Positions 21,365-28,099 of a DNA stretch of 32,825 nt are shown piece after piece; position 1 is the first letter of the stretch; each line of letters opens with the position of its first letter. A program made the translations under genes and the position numbers. The notes beneath the pieces are model-generated. The model searched no databases, had not been told where the DNA came from, and saw only the letters and a list, made by a program, of their open reading frames with translations. Source of the DNA: a virus; the IMG/VR virus record IMGVR_UViG_3300021420_000096, positions 1 to 32,825 of that record; one strand, written 5' to 3'.

Positions 21365-22030
21365 ATGGCGAAACAACCTGAGACCCACGACCACTTCCGA
21401 ATACACGCCGACAATATCGGGCTTGAGGGCCTTGGGGTGGTGCTCACCGCGCTGGCCAGATTAGGCATCACTAACGTCACCTACGAACTTGTTACCGATA
21501 TTCTCGCCTACAAAGTCCCGGTCCGCGTGTTTGAGACCGACGCGCTCGATCTGGCCCGTACCTTCATCAAGCAGCATCACACCTTCAAGGCCCGCGAGTT
21601 GACCCTGGTCTTCGAGCAAAGCGGGCGAAGCGCTGCGAACGGTTTCTCTGTCATGAAGAAGCTGGTCGAGCTGAACGAGCTGCGCAAGCTCGGCGGCGGC
21701 CACTATCAGAGCACAGAGGTCAAGGCGCTAGCGGCGCCGGAAGATTCTGCCAAGCCGGCACAACCAGCCGAGCCGGCCAAGCCGCATGCTCGGGCTGGCA
21801 TCCCGCCGAAGCGCTATCCCGTCAGCAACATCGTCCTGCTCTGGAATGCGATCGAGCGGCGCAAGCAAATCACGCGCGCCGAGATGGCGCAAATCCTGGT
21901 CGATAATGAGCGCCCCAAGAAATCGATCGACGGCGTAGTCGGCAAGCTCAAGGAAGCGGGCAGGCTCAAGAGCCTGAGCGACGGAGTGTATGAAATTCTC
22001 AAACCAGCAAAGGCAAGTAGACATGGGTAA
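21365..22030 (+). CDS. Protein with two possible winged-helix segments
   Basis: A 221-residue protein with CGGAGCAG upstream. The N-terminal half contains AFEQ-type wHTH-like text (ELTLVFEQSGRSAANGFSVMKKLVELNELRKLGGGHY). After an Ala/Pro linker (EDSAKPAQPAEPAKP) the C-terminal half repeats the design (SNIVLLWNAIERRKQITRAEMAQILVDNERP, then GVVGKLKEAGRLKSLSDGVYEI). This points to a two-domain DNA-binding protein. No family is named. The end overlaps the next gene by 8 nt. Confidence 0.75.
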   Translation: MAKQPETHDHFRIHADNIGLEGLGVVLTALARLGITNVTYELVTDILAYKVPVRVFETDALDLARTFIKQHHTFKARELTLVFEQSGRSAANGFSVMKKLVELNELRKLGGGHYQSTEVKALAAPEDSAKPAQPAEPAKPHARAGIPPKRYPVSNIVLLWNAIERRKQITRAEMAQILVDNERPKKSIDGVVGKLKEAGRLKSLSDGVYEILKPAKASRHG

Positions 22031-22418
22031 GGGGACAAACGGTCATTCTCGCATCGGGCACAACAGCGGCATACGCGGTGCGATCTGGCTGACGCGCTCC
22101 TACAACTGCCTGGAGGAAGACCCGGAATGCGCTCGTTTCCGGAAAATCCTCAGAGCAGAAGGCTTGAAGGAAAGCGACATCGCAGCACTCGCTGGCGTCG
22201 GAACGCTGACGGTCAAGAACCTGCTCGAACACGAAACGCGTAACCCCCGGCATTCGACATTTGCCAAGCTCGCGGGCGGCCTGGGGTATGAGTACCAGCT
22301 AGTACGCGAGGTCAAACCGAACTTCGAAAGAGAAATCCCGAAAGCCGTGGAGCAACGCAAGCTCTACCGCGAACAACTGGCAAAGAAGAGAGAGCGTACA
22401 CAACCGAAAAAGGGCTGA
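22023..22418 (+). CDS. Small HTH-like phage protein with IGHNSG motif
   Basis: A 131-residue protein from ATG 22023. The N-terminus has the IGHNSG motif seen in many alphaproteobacterial phage proteins. A HTH follows: ECARFRKILRAEGLKESDIAALAGVGTLTVKNLLEHETRNPRHSTFAKLAGGLGYEY. The C-terminus is basic. It is followed after 2 nt by another XRE gene, so this is a regulatory gene pair. Confidence 0.75.
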   Translation: MGKGTNGHSRIGHNSGIRGAIWLTRSYNCLEEDPECARFRKILRAEGLKESDIAALAGVGTLTVKNLLEHETRNPRHSTFAKLAGGLGYEYQLVREVKPNFEREIPKAVEQRKLYREQLAKKRERTQPKKG

Positions 22419-22420
22419 TC

Positions 22421-22831
22421 ATGGCGAAACGAACATTAAAGCAGACTACGCCGCGTTCCGTAGGTCGCGGCGATAAAGTTTTGGGGCAGCGCATTCGCAT
22501 ACGCCGCACCGAGTTGAAGATATCTCAGGAGGCGCTTGGCGAAAAGCTCGGCGTCAGCTTCCAGCAGGTGCAGAAGTACGAGAAGGGCGTGAACCGGATC
22601 GGGAGCGTCCGGCTCGGTAAAATCGCCGAGGTGCTGCAGGTCCCGATCCAGTATTTCTACGAAACCAACGGCAAGAACCAACAGGCCGAGAACCTGATCT
22701 TTGACGATCCGAAGTTCAGTCTGCGATTGCTCAAGGCCTACTCCAAGATTTCCAGCGATGAACTACGTCACCAGTTCGTGGTCATGATGGAAAAAGTGGC
22801 CGAAGTCTCCATGCCCGGAGCAGCGGCCTAA
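22421..22831 (+). CDS. XRE-family regulator, rhizobial type
   Basis: A 136-residue protein. LGQRIRIRRTELKISQEALGEKLGVSFQQVQKYEKGVNRIGSVRLGKIAEVLQVPIQYFYE is a textbook XRE HTH, followed by a helical C-terminus (FSLRLLKAYSKISSDELRHQFVVMMEKVAE). This family is abundant in Rhizobiales. It could be the lytic/lysogenic repressor. Its 3' end carries the first segment (22813-22821) of a possible three-part attenuator with the hairpin downstream. Confidence 0.9.
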   Translation: MAKRTLKQTTPRSVGRGDKVLGQRIRIRRTELKISQEALGEKLGVSFQQVQKYEKGVNRIGSVRLGKIAEVLQVPIQYFYETNGKNQQAENLIFDDPKFSLRLLKAYSKISSDELRHQFVVMMEKVAEVSMPGAAA

Positions 22832-22835
22832 CAAG

Positions 22836-22913
22836 CTTGCTCCGGGCGTGCGGATGGTAAGGCCGGCGCGGCACTTCGGAATACGCGGTCGGTACTGCAC
22901 CGCCCGGAGCAAG
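22836..22913 (+). promoter_or_regulatory. Structured leader with competing pairings
   Basis: CTTGCTCCGGGCG (22836-22848) pairs perfectly with CGCCCGGAGCAAG (22901-22913), enclosing 52 nt. The core GCTCCGGGC (22839-22847) can instead pair with GCCCGGAGC at 22813-22821 in the upstream gene. Two identical 9-mers thus compete for one partner, as in attenuators. The element ends 30 nt before the ATG at 22944. Confidence 0.6.
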
Positions 22914-22943
22914 ACCAAAGTTTTCATTCAACAGGAGAACGTA

Positions 22944-23195
22944 ATGCACGGCACGATGGAAGTCATGGACCGCACCGGCCACACCACGGTGACATGGGAC
23001 CCCGAAAACGCGGACTCCGTTCGCGATGCGGAAACCCAGTTCCGACAACTGGTTCGGCAAGGTTACACGCCATTCCGGATGAACGTCGTCTCGGAGAATG
23101 GCGTCGTGGTCGAGGAGAAGAGCGCCACGCGCATGGACACCTTCGATCCGCGCGCCGGTAGGGTCATGATGGTGCCGCAACTTCGGGGCGGCTAA
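22944..23195 (+). CDS. Small conserved rhizobial phage protein (MHGTMEVMD type)
   Basis: An 83-residue protein from ATG 22944, which has a perfect AGGAGAA upstream. MHGTMEVMDRTGHTTVTWD, AETQFRQLVRQGYTPFRMN and FDPRAGRVMMVPQL define a family common in Bradyrhizobium-type phages, with no known function. A longer frame from 22848 would read through the leader hairpin and is rejected. The stop overlaps the next ATG (TAATG). Confidence 0.8.
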   Translation: MHGTMEVMDRTGHTTVTWDPENADSVRDAETQFRQLVRQGYTPFRMNVVSENGVVVEEKSATRMDTFDPRAGRVMMVPQLRGG

Positions 23196-23824
23196 TGCCG
23201 ATTTTTGGGGGATGGGCTACTCCCACAACCGGCGGAAGGGCATATGCGCTTCCGCCGACCTGGGTGTGGAGTCAGCCGACAAATTCATCTCTGGCGCAGA
23301 CATACGTGACAGGAACGACGCCAGCGCTCTATCAAACCATGCTTGCGAACGCGGCGTCTAATGCCTTTTGGGTTCAGGAGGACGACTGGATGAATGCGCA
23401 ATATCTACAATTGGCCCAAAATCGTGCGGTCTATTCGCGCGAGTTGACGGCCCTGGAACTCGCGCAGCAACTGTTGGCGCGGCAGGCGGCGCAACGGGAG
23501 CAAGAGGAATATATCGAAAGAGTAAAGCAGGCGCACGCACGGTCGCGCGAACTTTTGCTCTCGCATCTCGATCCGGCGCAGCGCAAGACCTTCGAGAAGT
23601 ACAAGTGGTTTGTCGTCGATGGCGGCAAGACCAAACAGAAATATCGCATTCGCACGGAAGGGTACGCCGGCAACATCGACGTCATGGCCGGCAGCAAGGT
23701 CATGCACCGGCTTTGCGTCCACTGCAGTGACGTCCCTCTGCATGATCACCATGTCGCGCAAAAGCTCTGGCTTGAGCACGACGAGGAGCGGATTCTCAAG
23801 ATCGCGAACAGGCAGGCAGCATGA
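23195..23824 (+). CDS. Conserved phage protein of unknown function
   Basis: A 209-residue protein coupled to the MHGTMEVMD gene. The N-terminal 60 residues are low complexity (Gly/Thr/Ala). A coiled coil follows (LELAQQLLARQAAQREQEEYIERV). The C-terminal 90 residues form a compact domain (KTFEKYKWFVVDGGKTKQKYRI, NIDVM, LCVHC, DHHVAQKLWLEHDEERILKIAN). This C-terminal domain is familiar from rhizobial phages, and its partner is always similar. It may be a virion or scaffold-associated protein. Confidence 0.75.
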   Translation: MPIFGGWATPTTGGRAYALPPTWVWSQPTNSSLAQTYVTGTTPALYQTMLANAASNAFWVQEDDWMNAQYLQLAQNRAVYSRELTALELAQQLLARQAAQREQEEYIERVKQAHARSRELLLSHLDPAQRKTFEKYKWFVVDGGKTKQKYRIRTEGYAGNIDVMAGSKVMHRLCVHCSDVPLHDHHVAQKLWLEHDEERILKIANRQAA

Positions 23825-23916
23825 AACTCGTGATCGGAGTCACCGCGCTATTAGCCCTGTGGTCGCCGATCATCTATCTGGGCTGGCAAATCTGGCGCAT
23901 TGGCGCGCTGCAATAA
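23821..23916 (+). CDS. 31-residue membrane microprotein
   Basis: ATG overlaps the previous stop (ATGA). It encodes MKLVIGVTALLALWSPIIYL, then GWQIWRIGALQ, one membrane helix. Coupling and hydrophobic design support translation. Confidence 0.6.
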   Translation: MKLVIGVTALLALWSPIIYLGWQIWRIGALQ

Positions 23917-23932
23917 GGAAAGGAAACCAAGT

Positions 23933-24214
23933 ATGCTAGAGAGACCCGAGCACATCGAGCACCTGCGCAAGATCAAGCGGGAGCTGCGGACCGAAGTCCT
24001 GGCGGCGTTTGGCTCGCGGACAACGCGGGAAATCGTGACTGCGACCGGCTTGCACCAAGGCGACATCAGCGAGCTGCGCACCGACAGCAAGCTAAACCGG
24101 TTCAGTGTCGATCGGCTGTTGCTGATCCTGATCATGCTCGGTTGCACGCCTGTCTTTGACGTGACCGTGAAAAGGACCCCCATCATGGTCAAGGTCGAAT
24201 CGACGGCGATCTGA
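23933..24214 (+). CDS. HTH regulator (HTH_37/HigA-like)
   Basis: A 93-residue protein from ATG 23933 with AAGGAAAGGAAA upstream. RTEVLAAFGSRTTREIVTATGLHQGDISELRTDSKLNRFSVDRLLLILIMLGCTPVFDVTV matches the XRE-like HTH_37 domain found in phage regulators and HigA-type antitoxins. No toxin gene is adjacent, so a stand-alone regulator is favoured. Confidence 0.8.
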   Translation: MLERPEHIEHLRKIKRELRTEVLAAFGSRTTREIVTATGLHQGDISELRTDSKLNRFSVDRLLLILIMLGCTPVFDVTVKRTPIMVKVESTAI

Positions 24215-24235
24215 AAATTCCACTAGCGTGCGGCC

Positions 24236-24706
24236 GTGGTCTCTGCATTTAGTCCGGCAATGCAAGCCACGCGCCGCACCTTCTTCGGATGGATGACCGC
24301 TACGCCGCTCGCGGCCAAGGCCGCGGCCGATGCCGAGATTACCAAGCTCACCGCGATGCGCGATGTTCCCGGCTTCGGTGACGCTGCGGTATCGTTGGGG
24401 GATGGCATCGCGTTTGGCGATGAAGATAAGCTCCCCTATCGTCAGCGCCTAATGGGCGCGGCGGATTACATCAAGACATTTGGGATTCCGCCGGCCGTCG
24501 AGGCGCGCTTGCGCAATGATGCCAAGTATGTCCACTCGCTTGATCCGGACATCGCATGCATGCGGTCTTGGTCCATGTCCTTTAAGATACATTGCCAGCG
24601 CCAGCGCAACTACGAGCGGGCGCTTGAGGCCATTACCACGGGCGCCAAGCACGAGCGCGCAAAAAAGCTGCTTAAGGGCATGCTCGGATTCGAATGGCCG
24701 TGGTAA
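24236..24706 (+). CDS. Phage protein with Tat-like N-terminus, function unknown
   Basis: A 156-residue protein. Start is uncertain: GTG 24236 or ATG 24260 (MQATRRTFFGWMTATPLAAK), neither with a clear ribosome-binding site. RRTFFGW resembles a twin-arginine signal, but the helix after it is short and alanine-rich, so export is doubtful. The middle contains LPYRQRLMGAADYIKTFGIPPAVEARLRNDAKYVHSLDPDIACMRSWS; the C-terminus is basic. This pattern recurs in rhizobial phages; no function known. Confidence 0.65.
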   Translation: MVSAFSPAMQATRRTFFGWMTATPLAAKAAADAEITKLTAMRDVPGFGDAAVSLGDGIAFGDEDKLPYRQRLMGAADYIKTFGIPPAVEARLRNDAKYVHSLDPDIACMRSWSMSFKIHCQRQRNYERALEAITTGAKHERAKKLLKGMLGFEWPW

Positions 24707-24715
24707 GCTCGCGGG

Positions 24716-24901
24716 ATGAAAAGCGGAGTTGAATTGCGTTGCTCTCGGGACCTGGCATTGCGCCTCGGCGCTATTACCCCTGAAACGGTCAAGCACCACC
24801 TGGCATTGCGCGATGCCGGTCACCTATTGGTCCGGGACAAGACCACGGGATGGCCGATGTTCTGGCCATGGATAAAAGACCTGCTCGCGAAATCGAGCTA
24901 G
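24716..24901 (+). CDS. Small protein of unknown function
   Basis: A 61-residue protein, 9 nt after the previous stop. SRDLALRLGAITPETVKHHLALRDAGHLLVRD resembles a small HTH or helical hairpin. It ends with WPWIKDLLAKSS. Its last 4 nt overlap the convergent microprotein. The ribosome-binding site is weak. Confidence 0.5.
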   Translation: MKSGVELRCSRDLALRLGAITPETVKHHLALRDAGHLLVRDKTTGWPMFWPWIKDLLAKSS

Positions 24902-24969
24902 TGCAGCTTCATCAAGATTTCGATCGCCGCAATTGCAATCATCATAAGAAGCGTGTTTGTGAGCGTCAT
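24898..24969 (-). CDS. 23-residue hydrophobic microprotein coupled to TetR
   Basis: MTLTNTLLMMIAIAAIEILM, then KLH. An excellent Shine-Dalgarno (AAGGAGG) overlaps the TetR stop codon (TAAGGAGG), 5-6 nt before the ATG. The whole product is one membrane helix. It is the last gene of the minus-strand accessory block. Confidence 0.6.
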   Translation of the reverse strand: MTLTNTLLMMIAIAAIEILMKLH

Positions 24970-24979
24970 CAGATCCTCC

Positions 24980-25543
24980 TTAGAATACCGGAATCTCGGC
25001 TAACCATCTAGGCGGTAGGCCAACCGCCCGCAGAAGGCACAGCACAAGCGTTCGCTCGGCGCGCACACCAAGACGGGCAGTCTCGAAAATCGCACCGTAG
25101 GCCATCGCTGCGAGAATGGCGGGCCGTTCCTTTGGGCTGGTTGCTTTGATCAGCTTGGCAAGTTCGTCCTGCACTGGATCGCGATATGCCGGCATGGTGC
25201 CGATCGCGGACATCAGGCGGTATTTGGACGCCACGATATGCGCGAACATACTAATACCGGCAATGAGATTGTCGCTTGGCCGTTGTGCAACTTCGCGAGC
25301 TTGGTGCATTGCCTCGATATCGCGGTCGCGCAATTCGGTGGCGACGGCAATGATCAATTCCTTGGTGTCTGCGAAATGCATGTAAATGCTGCCGGTCGCG
25401 ATTTCGGCGCGCTCGGCTAGCGTGCGAATGGTCAATGCCTCGATGCCATCGGCTGCCATGATATCGATCGCGCAAGCGATCAGCAAATTGCGGGTTGCGG
25501 CGATCTTTGAAAGCACCTTCTCGGTTTTACGGTAAGCCATCAT
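24980..25543 (-). CDS. TetR-family transcription regulator
   Basis: A 187-residue protein from ATG 25543, which overlaps the upstream stop (ATGA). The N-terminal HTH is clear: NLLIACAIDIMAADGIEALTIRTLAERAEIATGSIYMHFADTKELIIAV. The C-terminal ligand/dimer domain is helical and includes LIKATSPKERPAILAAMAYGAIFETARLG. It is encoded after a small HTH gene and before a hydrophobic microprotein. It may control the accessory block or a host transporter. Confidence 0.9.
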   Translation of the reverse strand: MMAYRKTEKVLSKIAATRNLLIACAIDIMAADGIEALTIRTLAERAEIATGSIYMHFADTKELIIAVATELRDRDIEAMHQAREVAQRPSDNLIAGISMFAHIVASKYRLMSAIGTMPAYRDPVQDELAKLIKATSPKERPAILAAMAYGAIFETARLGVRAERTLVLCLLRAVGLPPRWLAEIPVF

Positions 25544-25740
25544 TTCCCCGCCCGTTCGAGGGCCTTGGCCCATAGTTCCCTAAGATACACTTCCCGGGCC
25601 TCCGGATCAAGATTCCGTGCCCACCATCGTACCGTTTGGCGCTTAACCCCCGCTCGCTTGGCAATCTCCGAATAACTGGCAAGACCGCGCTCTAGGAGGT
25701 AGATCGCGGCCTTGATTGTGGTATCTGTCTTGTCCGTCAT
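25540..25740 (-). CDS. Small HTH protein
   Basis: A 66-residue protein. IKAAIYLLERGLASYSEIAKRAGVKRQTVRWWARN is a resolvase/IS-type HTH, followed by an acidic-helical end (AREVYLRELWAKALERAGK). The mRNA upstream carries a long UUGCCG hairpin and a CCGAGAGG segment. It is coupled to the TetR gene and may be its partner regulator. Confidence 0.75.
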   Translation of the reverse strand: MTDKTDTTIKAAIYLLERGLASYSEIAKRAGVKRQTVRWWARNLDPEAREVYLRELWAKALERAGK

Positions 25741-25757
25741 CTGGTTGCCCTTGGTGC

Positions 25758-25817
25758 CCTCTCGGGCCTTGGTGTGTGGCTAGGTGGCAGGCCCGCGGGC
25801 CGGCAAGCTCGCGGGCC
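25758..25817 (-). promoter_or_regulatory. UUGCCG-hairpin leader, copy I
   Basis: On the minus strand an 11-bp stem (GGCCCGCGAGC/GCCCGCGGGCC, one A-C mismatch) carries the hexaloop TTGCCG (25790-25817). CCGAGAGG follows 22 nt later, farther from the hairpin than in the other copies. This is the most divergent copy. Confidence 0.7.
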
Positions 25818-25824
25818 ACTTTGG

Positions 25825-26028
25825 CTAGTCCTCCGATATCAGCGCCGCGCGCAAGGCTGCGGAGCGCTCGGCCAAGATATCGTGACCGGGCAGGCTAGGT
25901 ACGCGTTCAAGCACGGAATCGACCGCGCTCATCAACATTAACGCTTGCTGGCAGAGATTTTCGAGCGAGTCGACGAAATCAAAGCGCAAGGTAGACATCG
26001 GCTTAATCGGTGGTTTCTTGCGAGCCAT
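25825..26028 (-). CDS. Small protein of unknown function
   Basis: A 67-residue protein from ATG 26028 with AAGGA 6 nt upstream. MARKKPPIKPMSTLRFDFVD, then LENLCQQALMLMSAVDSVLE and an Ala-rich acidic end. Mostly helical. No family recognised. It follows the next upstream gene after 2 nt, so they are co-translated. Confidence 0.65.
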   Translation of the reverse strand: MARKKPPIKPMSTLRFDFVDSLENLCQQALMLMSAVDSVLERVPSLPGHDILAERSAALRAALISED

Positions 26029-26030
26029 GG

Positions 26031-26210
26031 TTAGTCCTTTCCGGTTGCGTTGATGGCGTTCCGCGCTTCGATACAAGCATCCTGCAGCGGGTCGCCCTGC
26101 CAATCGTCCGGCATTCCGGCGCGGAAATCGTCATTGGCATCTAGCACCGCATTGAGCAACTTAAGCAATTCGTCGCGGCTAGGCGATTGCTCGGCTTTGA
26201 AGCGTGACAT
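26031..26210 (-). CDS. Small protein of unknown function
   Basis: A 59-residue protein (MSRFKAEQSPSRDELLKLLN, then DANDDFRAGMPDDWQGDPLQ and ARNAINATGKD). GAGGAA abuts the ATG. Four nt separate it from the upstream stop. Acidic and helical. Member of the small-gene accessory block. Confidence 0.6.
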   Translation of the reverse strand: MSRFKAEQSPSRDELLKLLNAVLDANDDFRAGMPDDWQGDPLQDACIEARNAINATGKD

Positions 26211-26214
26211 TTCC

Positions 26215-26415
26215 TCAGTCCTCCTCGATTGGGTCTTGGAACATTTCAACTAGGTCCATTTGATCCGCGTCATCGGAGAATAGCCCGACATCGCAGGGCG
26301 CTTGTGGCTTGCGCGGCTTGATCGGCGCCGCGGCCTTCAAACGGAGCAAGCCCCGAACGTCGGGGCCTGTACCGGGCAAGCTGGCTTGCCGATTAGAACG
26401 GGATTTCTTCGTCAT
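26215..26415 (-). CDS. Small protein of unknown function
   Basis: A 66-residue protein with a basic N-terminus (MTKKSRSNRQ), a Lys/Pro linker (AAPIKPRKPQAP) and an acidic end (FSDDADQMDLVEMFQDPIEED). It overlaps the gene upstream by 23 nt. No domain visible. Confidence 0.6.
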   Translation of the reverse strand: MTKKSRSNRQASLPGTGPDVRGLLRLKAAAPIKPRKPQAPCDVGLFSDDADQMDLVEMFQDPIEED

Positions 26416-26662
26416 CCCGAAAACCCTCCCGCTTTCGCCAGCACGTCATCTTGTACTCTTCGCGCTGCAACTCCGCGGCTTGCCGGAATGCGTGCAGCAT
26501 TTCGATGCAGGCGCGGCGGAACGGCGAAAGATCGTTGTAGCCGCGCGCGTCATAGTAGGCCTTGGTTGTGTTGTAGACCTTGAACGCGCCACCCCCGCCC
26601 GCCCGCTGATAGCGGTCGCGCGAAACGTGTTGCAATTCAAGCATTGCGTTCGAATCGAACAT
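26393..26662 (-). CDS. Small protein of unknown function, first gene of a leader-controlled unit
   Basis: An 89-residue protein: MFDSNAMLELQHVSRDRYQR, GGGGAFKVYNTTKAYYDARGYNDL, SPFRRACIEMLHAFRQAAEL. Its ATG is 9 nt after the conserved AACCGAGAGG site of leader E. It is followed by three overlapping or near-abutting small genes that seem to share its transcript. Confidence 0.7.
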   Translation of the reverse strand: MFDSNAMLELQHVSRDRYQRAGGGGAFKVYNTTKAYYDARGYNDLSPFRRACIEMLHAFRQAAELQREEYKMTCWRKREGFRDDEEIPF

Positions 26663-26670
26663 CTAAAGTT

Positions 26671-26700
26671 CCTCTCGGTTTGTGCCCGCGGCAACGGGCA
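26671..26700 (-). promoter_or_regulatory. UUGCCG-hairpin leader, copy E
   Basis: TGCCCG-TTGCCG-CGGGCA (26683-26700), then CA and AACCGAGAGG (26671-26680). It lies 28 nt after the palindrome at 26729-26744. Confidence 0.85.
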
Positions 26701-26744
26701 TGGCCGGAGTCAATCAAGACTCCGGCCTCTTGTCAATTGACAAG
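26701..26744 (-). promoter_or_regulatory. Operator-promoter of leader E
   Basis: CTTGTCAATTGACAAG (26729-26744) is a perfect 16-bp palindrome holding TTGACA. Its -10 position (TTGACT) is poor. A perfect 10-bp inverted repeat GGCCGGAGTC/GACTCCGGCC (26702-26727) fills the spacer. The geometry to the hairpin matches the copies at 27663 and 30444. Confidence 0.6.
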
Positions 26745-26748
26745 ATCG

Positions 26749-27021
26749 TTACAGGTTGATGGGGATGAAATTATTCGCGGCTCGGAGCTTGTTAAAGCCG
26801 GGCGGCTTGCGCTCCCCGTGCGCCATCGACATGGAAAGCGCCATAGGCTTGCCGGTCGCTTGCGCTTCGGCCTTGTACGTTTCGAGGGCCTTCTCGCAGT
26901 CCGCGACGTTGCGCACTTCAACGATCTTTTGGGGGAAGGGGGATTGCGCCATGATAGCGACTTGCAGGTGCACGCCATCGCGGCACGTGGCCTGATAGGC
27001 ACTTAAGACGAGTCTAGCCAT
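26749..27021 (-). CDS. Small protein of unknown function
   Basis: A 90-residue protein from ATG 27021, 8 nt after AACCGAGAGG of leader F; longer upstream starts are not supported. It has an α/β look: ARLVLSAYQATCRDGVHLQVAIMAQSPFPQKIVEVRNVADCEKALETYKAEAQATGKPMALSMSM. This resembles small phage host-interaction proteins, but no family is known. Confidence 0.7.
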   Translation of the reverse strand: MARLVLSAYQATCRDGVHLQVAIMAQSPFPQKIVEVRNVADCEKALETYKAEAQATGKPMALSMSMAHGERKPPGFNKLRAANNFIPINL

Positions 27022-27029
27022 GTTCGAGT

Positions 27030-27102
27030 CCTCTCGGTTTTGGCTGGTCACGGCAATGACCATAGGATGTTGCCGATTATGGCCCGCACGAGGCGGGCCA
27101 TA
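27030..27102 (-). promoter_or_regulatory. UUGCCG-hairpin leader, copy F
   Basis: TGGTCA-TTGCCG-TGACCA (27045-27062) with AACCGAGAGG at 27030-27039. Upstream is a perfect 10-bp hairpin TATGGCCCGC/GCGGGCCATA (27078-27102). The 6-mer CGGCAA between them is complementary to the hexaloop, so a kissing interaction is possible in this copy. Confidence 0.85.
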
Positions 27103-27115
27103 GGCTGCAACGTCT

Positions 27116-27376
27116 TTAGACAGCCTTGAAAGGCTTATCCAGCCAATGGCCAAGCGGCCAAGACTGATTCCGCGTGTAGCAATCGGGAGTGCCCGGAACG
27201 CCAAGATGCCCGGTCTCGCCCGGGAAATACGTGTTCTCGTACCACTCACGATCCGTGCGAAATTGCGGCGCGTAATACTTGCCGTCAATCGAATTGCGTG
27301 ACCATGTCGGGACGTGCTCCATTGTGAAGCGGTGCACGTAAAGGGTTTTCGCGCGTTCGAAGGTCATTTTCCGCAT
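27116..27376 (-). CDS. Small protein of unknown function
   Basis: An 86-residue protein: MRKMTFERAKTLYVHRFTME, HVPTWSRNSIDGKYYAPQFR, TDREWYENTYFPGE. Rich in aromatic residues, it looks folded. GAGGAGCTAG precedes the ATG, which lies 3 nt after the upstream stop, so it is co-translated with the zinc-motif gene. No family recognised. Confidence 0.7.
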   Translation of the reverse strand: MRKMTFERAKTLYVHRFTMEHVPTWSRNSIDGKYYAPQFRTDREWYENTYFPGETGHLGVPGTPDCYTRNQSWPLGHWLDKPFKAV

Positions 27377-27379
27377 GGC

Positions 27380-27592
27380 CTAGCTCCTCGCAATCCAAGC
27401 GATCTTGTGGCGGTTATAGGTGCGATTGCAGGCAATCTGGCGCCTCGATTGCCGGCCCGTACCCTTGCAAGAGAAGCAAGAGCCGCTGTTTTGCATCTTG
27501 CCGTTCACGCAAGCGCCCCACGAATAAACCCCGGTTCCGCGGCATTTGACGCAACGACCGGGCCGGTCATTAGGTTGGCTAAGATCGTACAC
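27380..27592 (-). CDS. DnaJ-type zinc-finger-like small protein
   Basis: A 70-residue protein from GTG 27592, chosen because AACCGAGAGGAG of leader G lies just upstream; a longer ATG frame would run through the leader and promoter. CVKCRGTGVYSWGAC and CFSCKGTG are two CxxCxGTG motifs, as in the DnaJ zinc-binding region. The end is basic. It may bind zinc and act as a chaperone-interaction or RNA-binding module. Confidence 0.7.
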   Translation of the reverse strand: MYDLSQPNDRPGRCVKCRGTGVYSWGACVNGKMQNSGSCFSCKGTGRQSRRQIACNRTYNRHKIAWIARS

Positions 27593-27602
27593 TTTCGAGT
27601 CT

Positions 27603-27633
27603 CCTCTCGGTTCGAGGAACGCGGCAACGTTCC
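27603..27633 (-). promoter_or_regulatory. UUGCCG-hairpin leader, copy G
   Basis: GGAACG-TTGCCG-CGTTCC (27616-27633), then TCG and AACCGAGAGG (27603-27612). The hairpin starts 29 nt after the palindrome. Confidence 0.87.
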
Positions 27634-27678
27634 CGTGTTGTATAAAAAAGGAATGGCCGCGTCTTGTCAAGTGACAAG
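27634..27678 (-). promoter_or_regulatory. Operator-promoter of leader G
   Basis: CTTGTCACTTGACAAG (27663-27678) includes TTGACA. TTTATA follows at an 18-nt spacing, then 7-8 nt lead to the hairpin. The predicted transcript starts at the hairpin. A second, weaker palindrome AGTCTTGAATTAGACA lies at 27695-27710. Confidence 0.75.
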
Positions 27679-27713
27679 AGCACGGCCATCACAGAGTCTT
27701 GAATTAGACAAGG

Positions 27714-27893
27714 CTAGGTTATCTCCGCCTCGATTGCCCGCGCCAGCTTGGCAAGTTCGACGGCAAGCACATGGATCGTTGCCGCATAGCTTGGATGGGA
27801 ACTTGTCTTAACCCGGTCCGCGTCGCGCTCTAGCTCGTAAACTAGGCGATGGTACTTTTCCGCAAGCCGGTCCATTTGGGCCTTTGTCATCAT
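27714..27893 (-). CDS. Small helical protein of unknown function
   Basis: A 59-residue protein from ATG 27893 (MMTKAQMDRLAEKYHRLVYE), with LERDADRVKTSSHPSYAATIHVLAVELAKLARAIEAEIT. Amphipathic helices, probably oligomeric. It is 4 nt after the upstream stop. GGAG lies 12 nt upstream. Confidence 0.65.
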   Translation of the reverse strand: MMTKAQMDRLAEKYHRLVYELERDADRVKTSSHPSYAATIHVLAVELAKLARAIEAEIT

Positions 27894-27897
27894 GGGT

Positions 27898-28092
27898 TCA
27901 GCACTCCGCCTTGACGGTCCAGTCGAACGGCGCGATAGCGTCCCACTTGCCATTGCTGATAACGTAGCGCTTGCCCGTGGTGTCGCGGTGATACTCGGAA
28001 TAGCCGCCTTCCCCCGGATAGCCAAACGAGCAGGACCACTTCGCATCAGCGGGTAGCTGCGCCGCGGCATCTGAATAGAACTTAAACGTCAT
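27898..28092 (-). CDS. Small protein of unknown function
   Basis: A 64-residue protein from ATG 28092, 7 nt after AACCGAGAGG of leader A. MTFKFYSDAAAQLPADAKWS, then CSFGYPGEGGYSEYHRDTTG and KWDAIAPFDWTVKAEC. Rich in aromatic and Gly residues, mostly β. No family recognised. Confidence 0.7.
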   Translation of the reverse strand: MTFKFYSDAAAQLPADAKWSCSFGYPGEGGYSEYHRDTTGKRYVISNGKWDAIAPFDWTVKAEC

Positions 28093-28099
28093 GTCGATT

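Noticed and set aside
25540-25543. Longer TetR start at 25573
   Set aside because: It would add residues outside the family and overlap the upstream gene more; ATG 25543 forms a standard ATGA joint.
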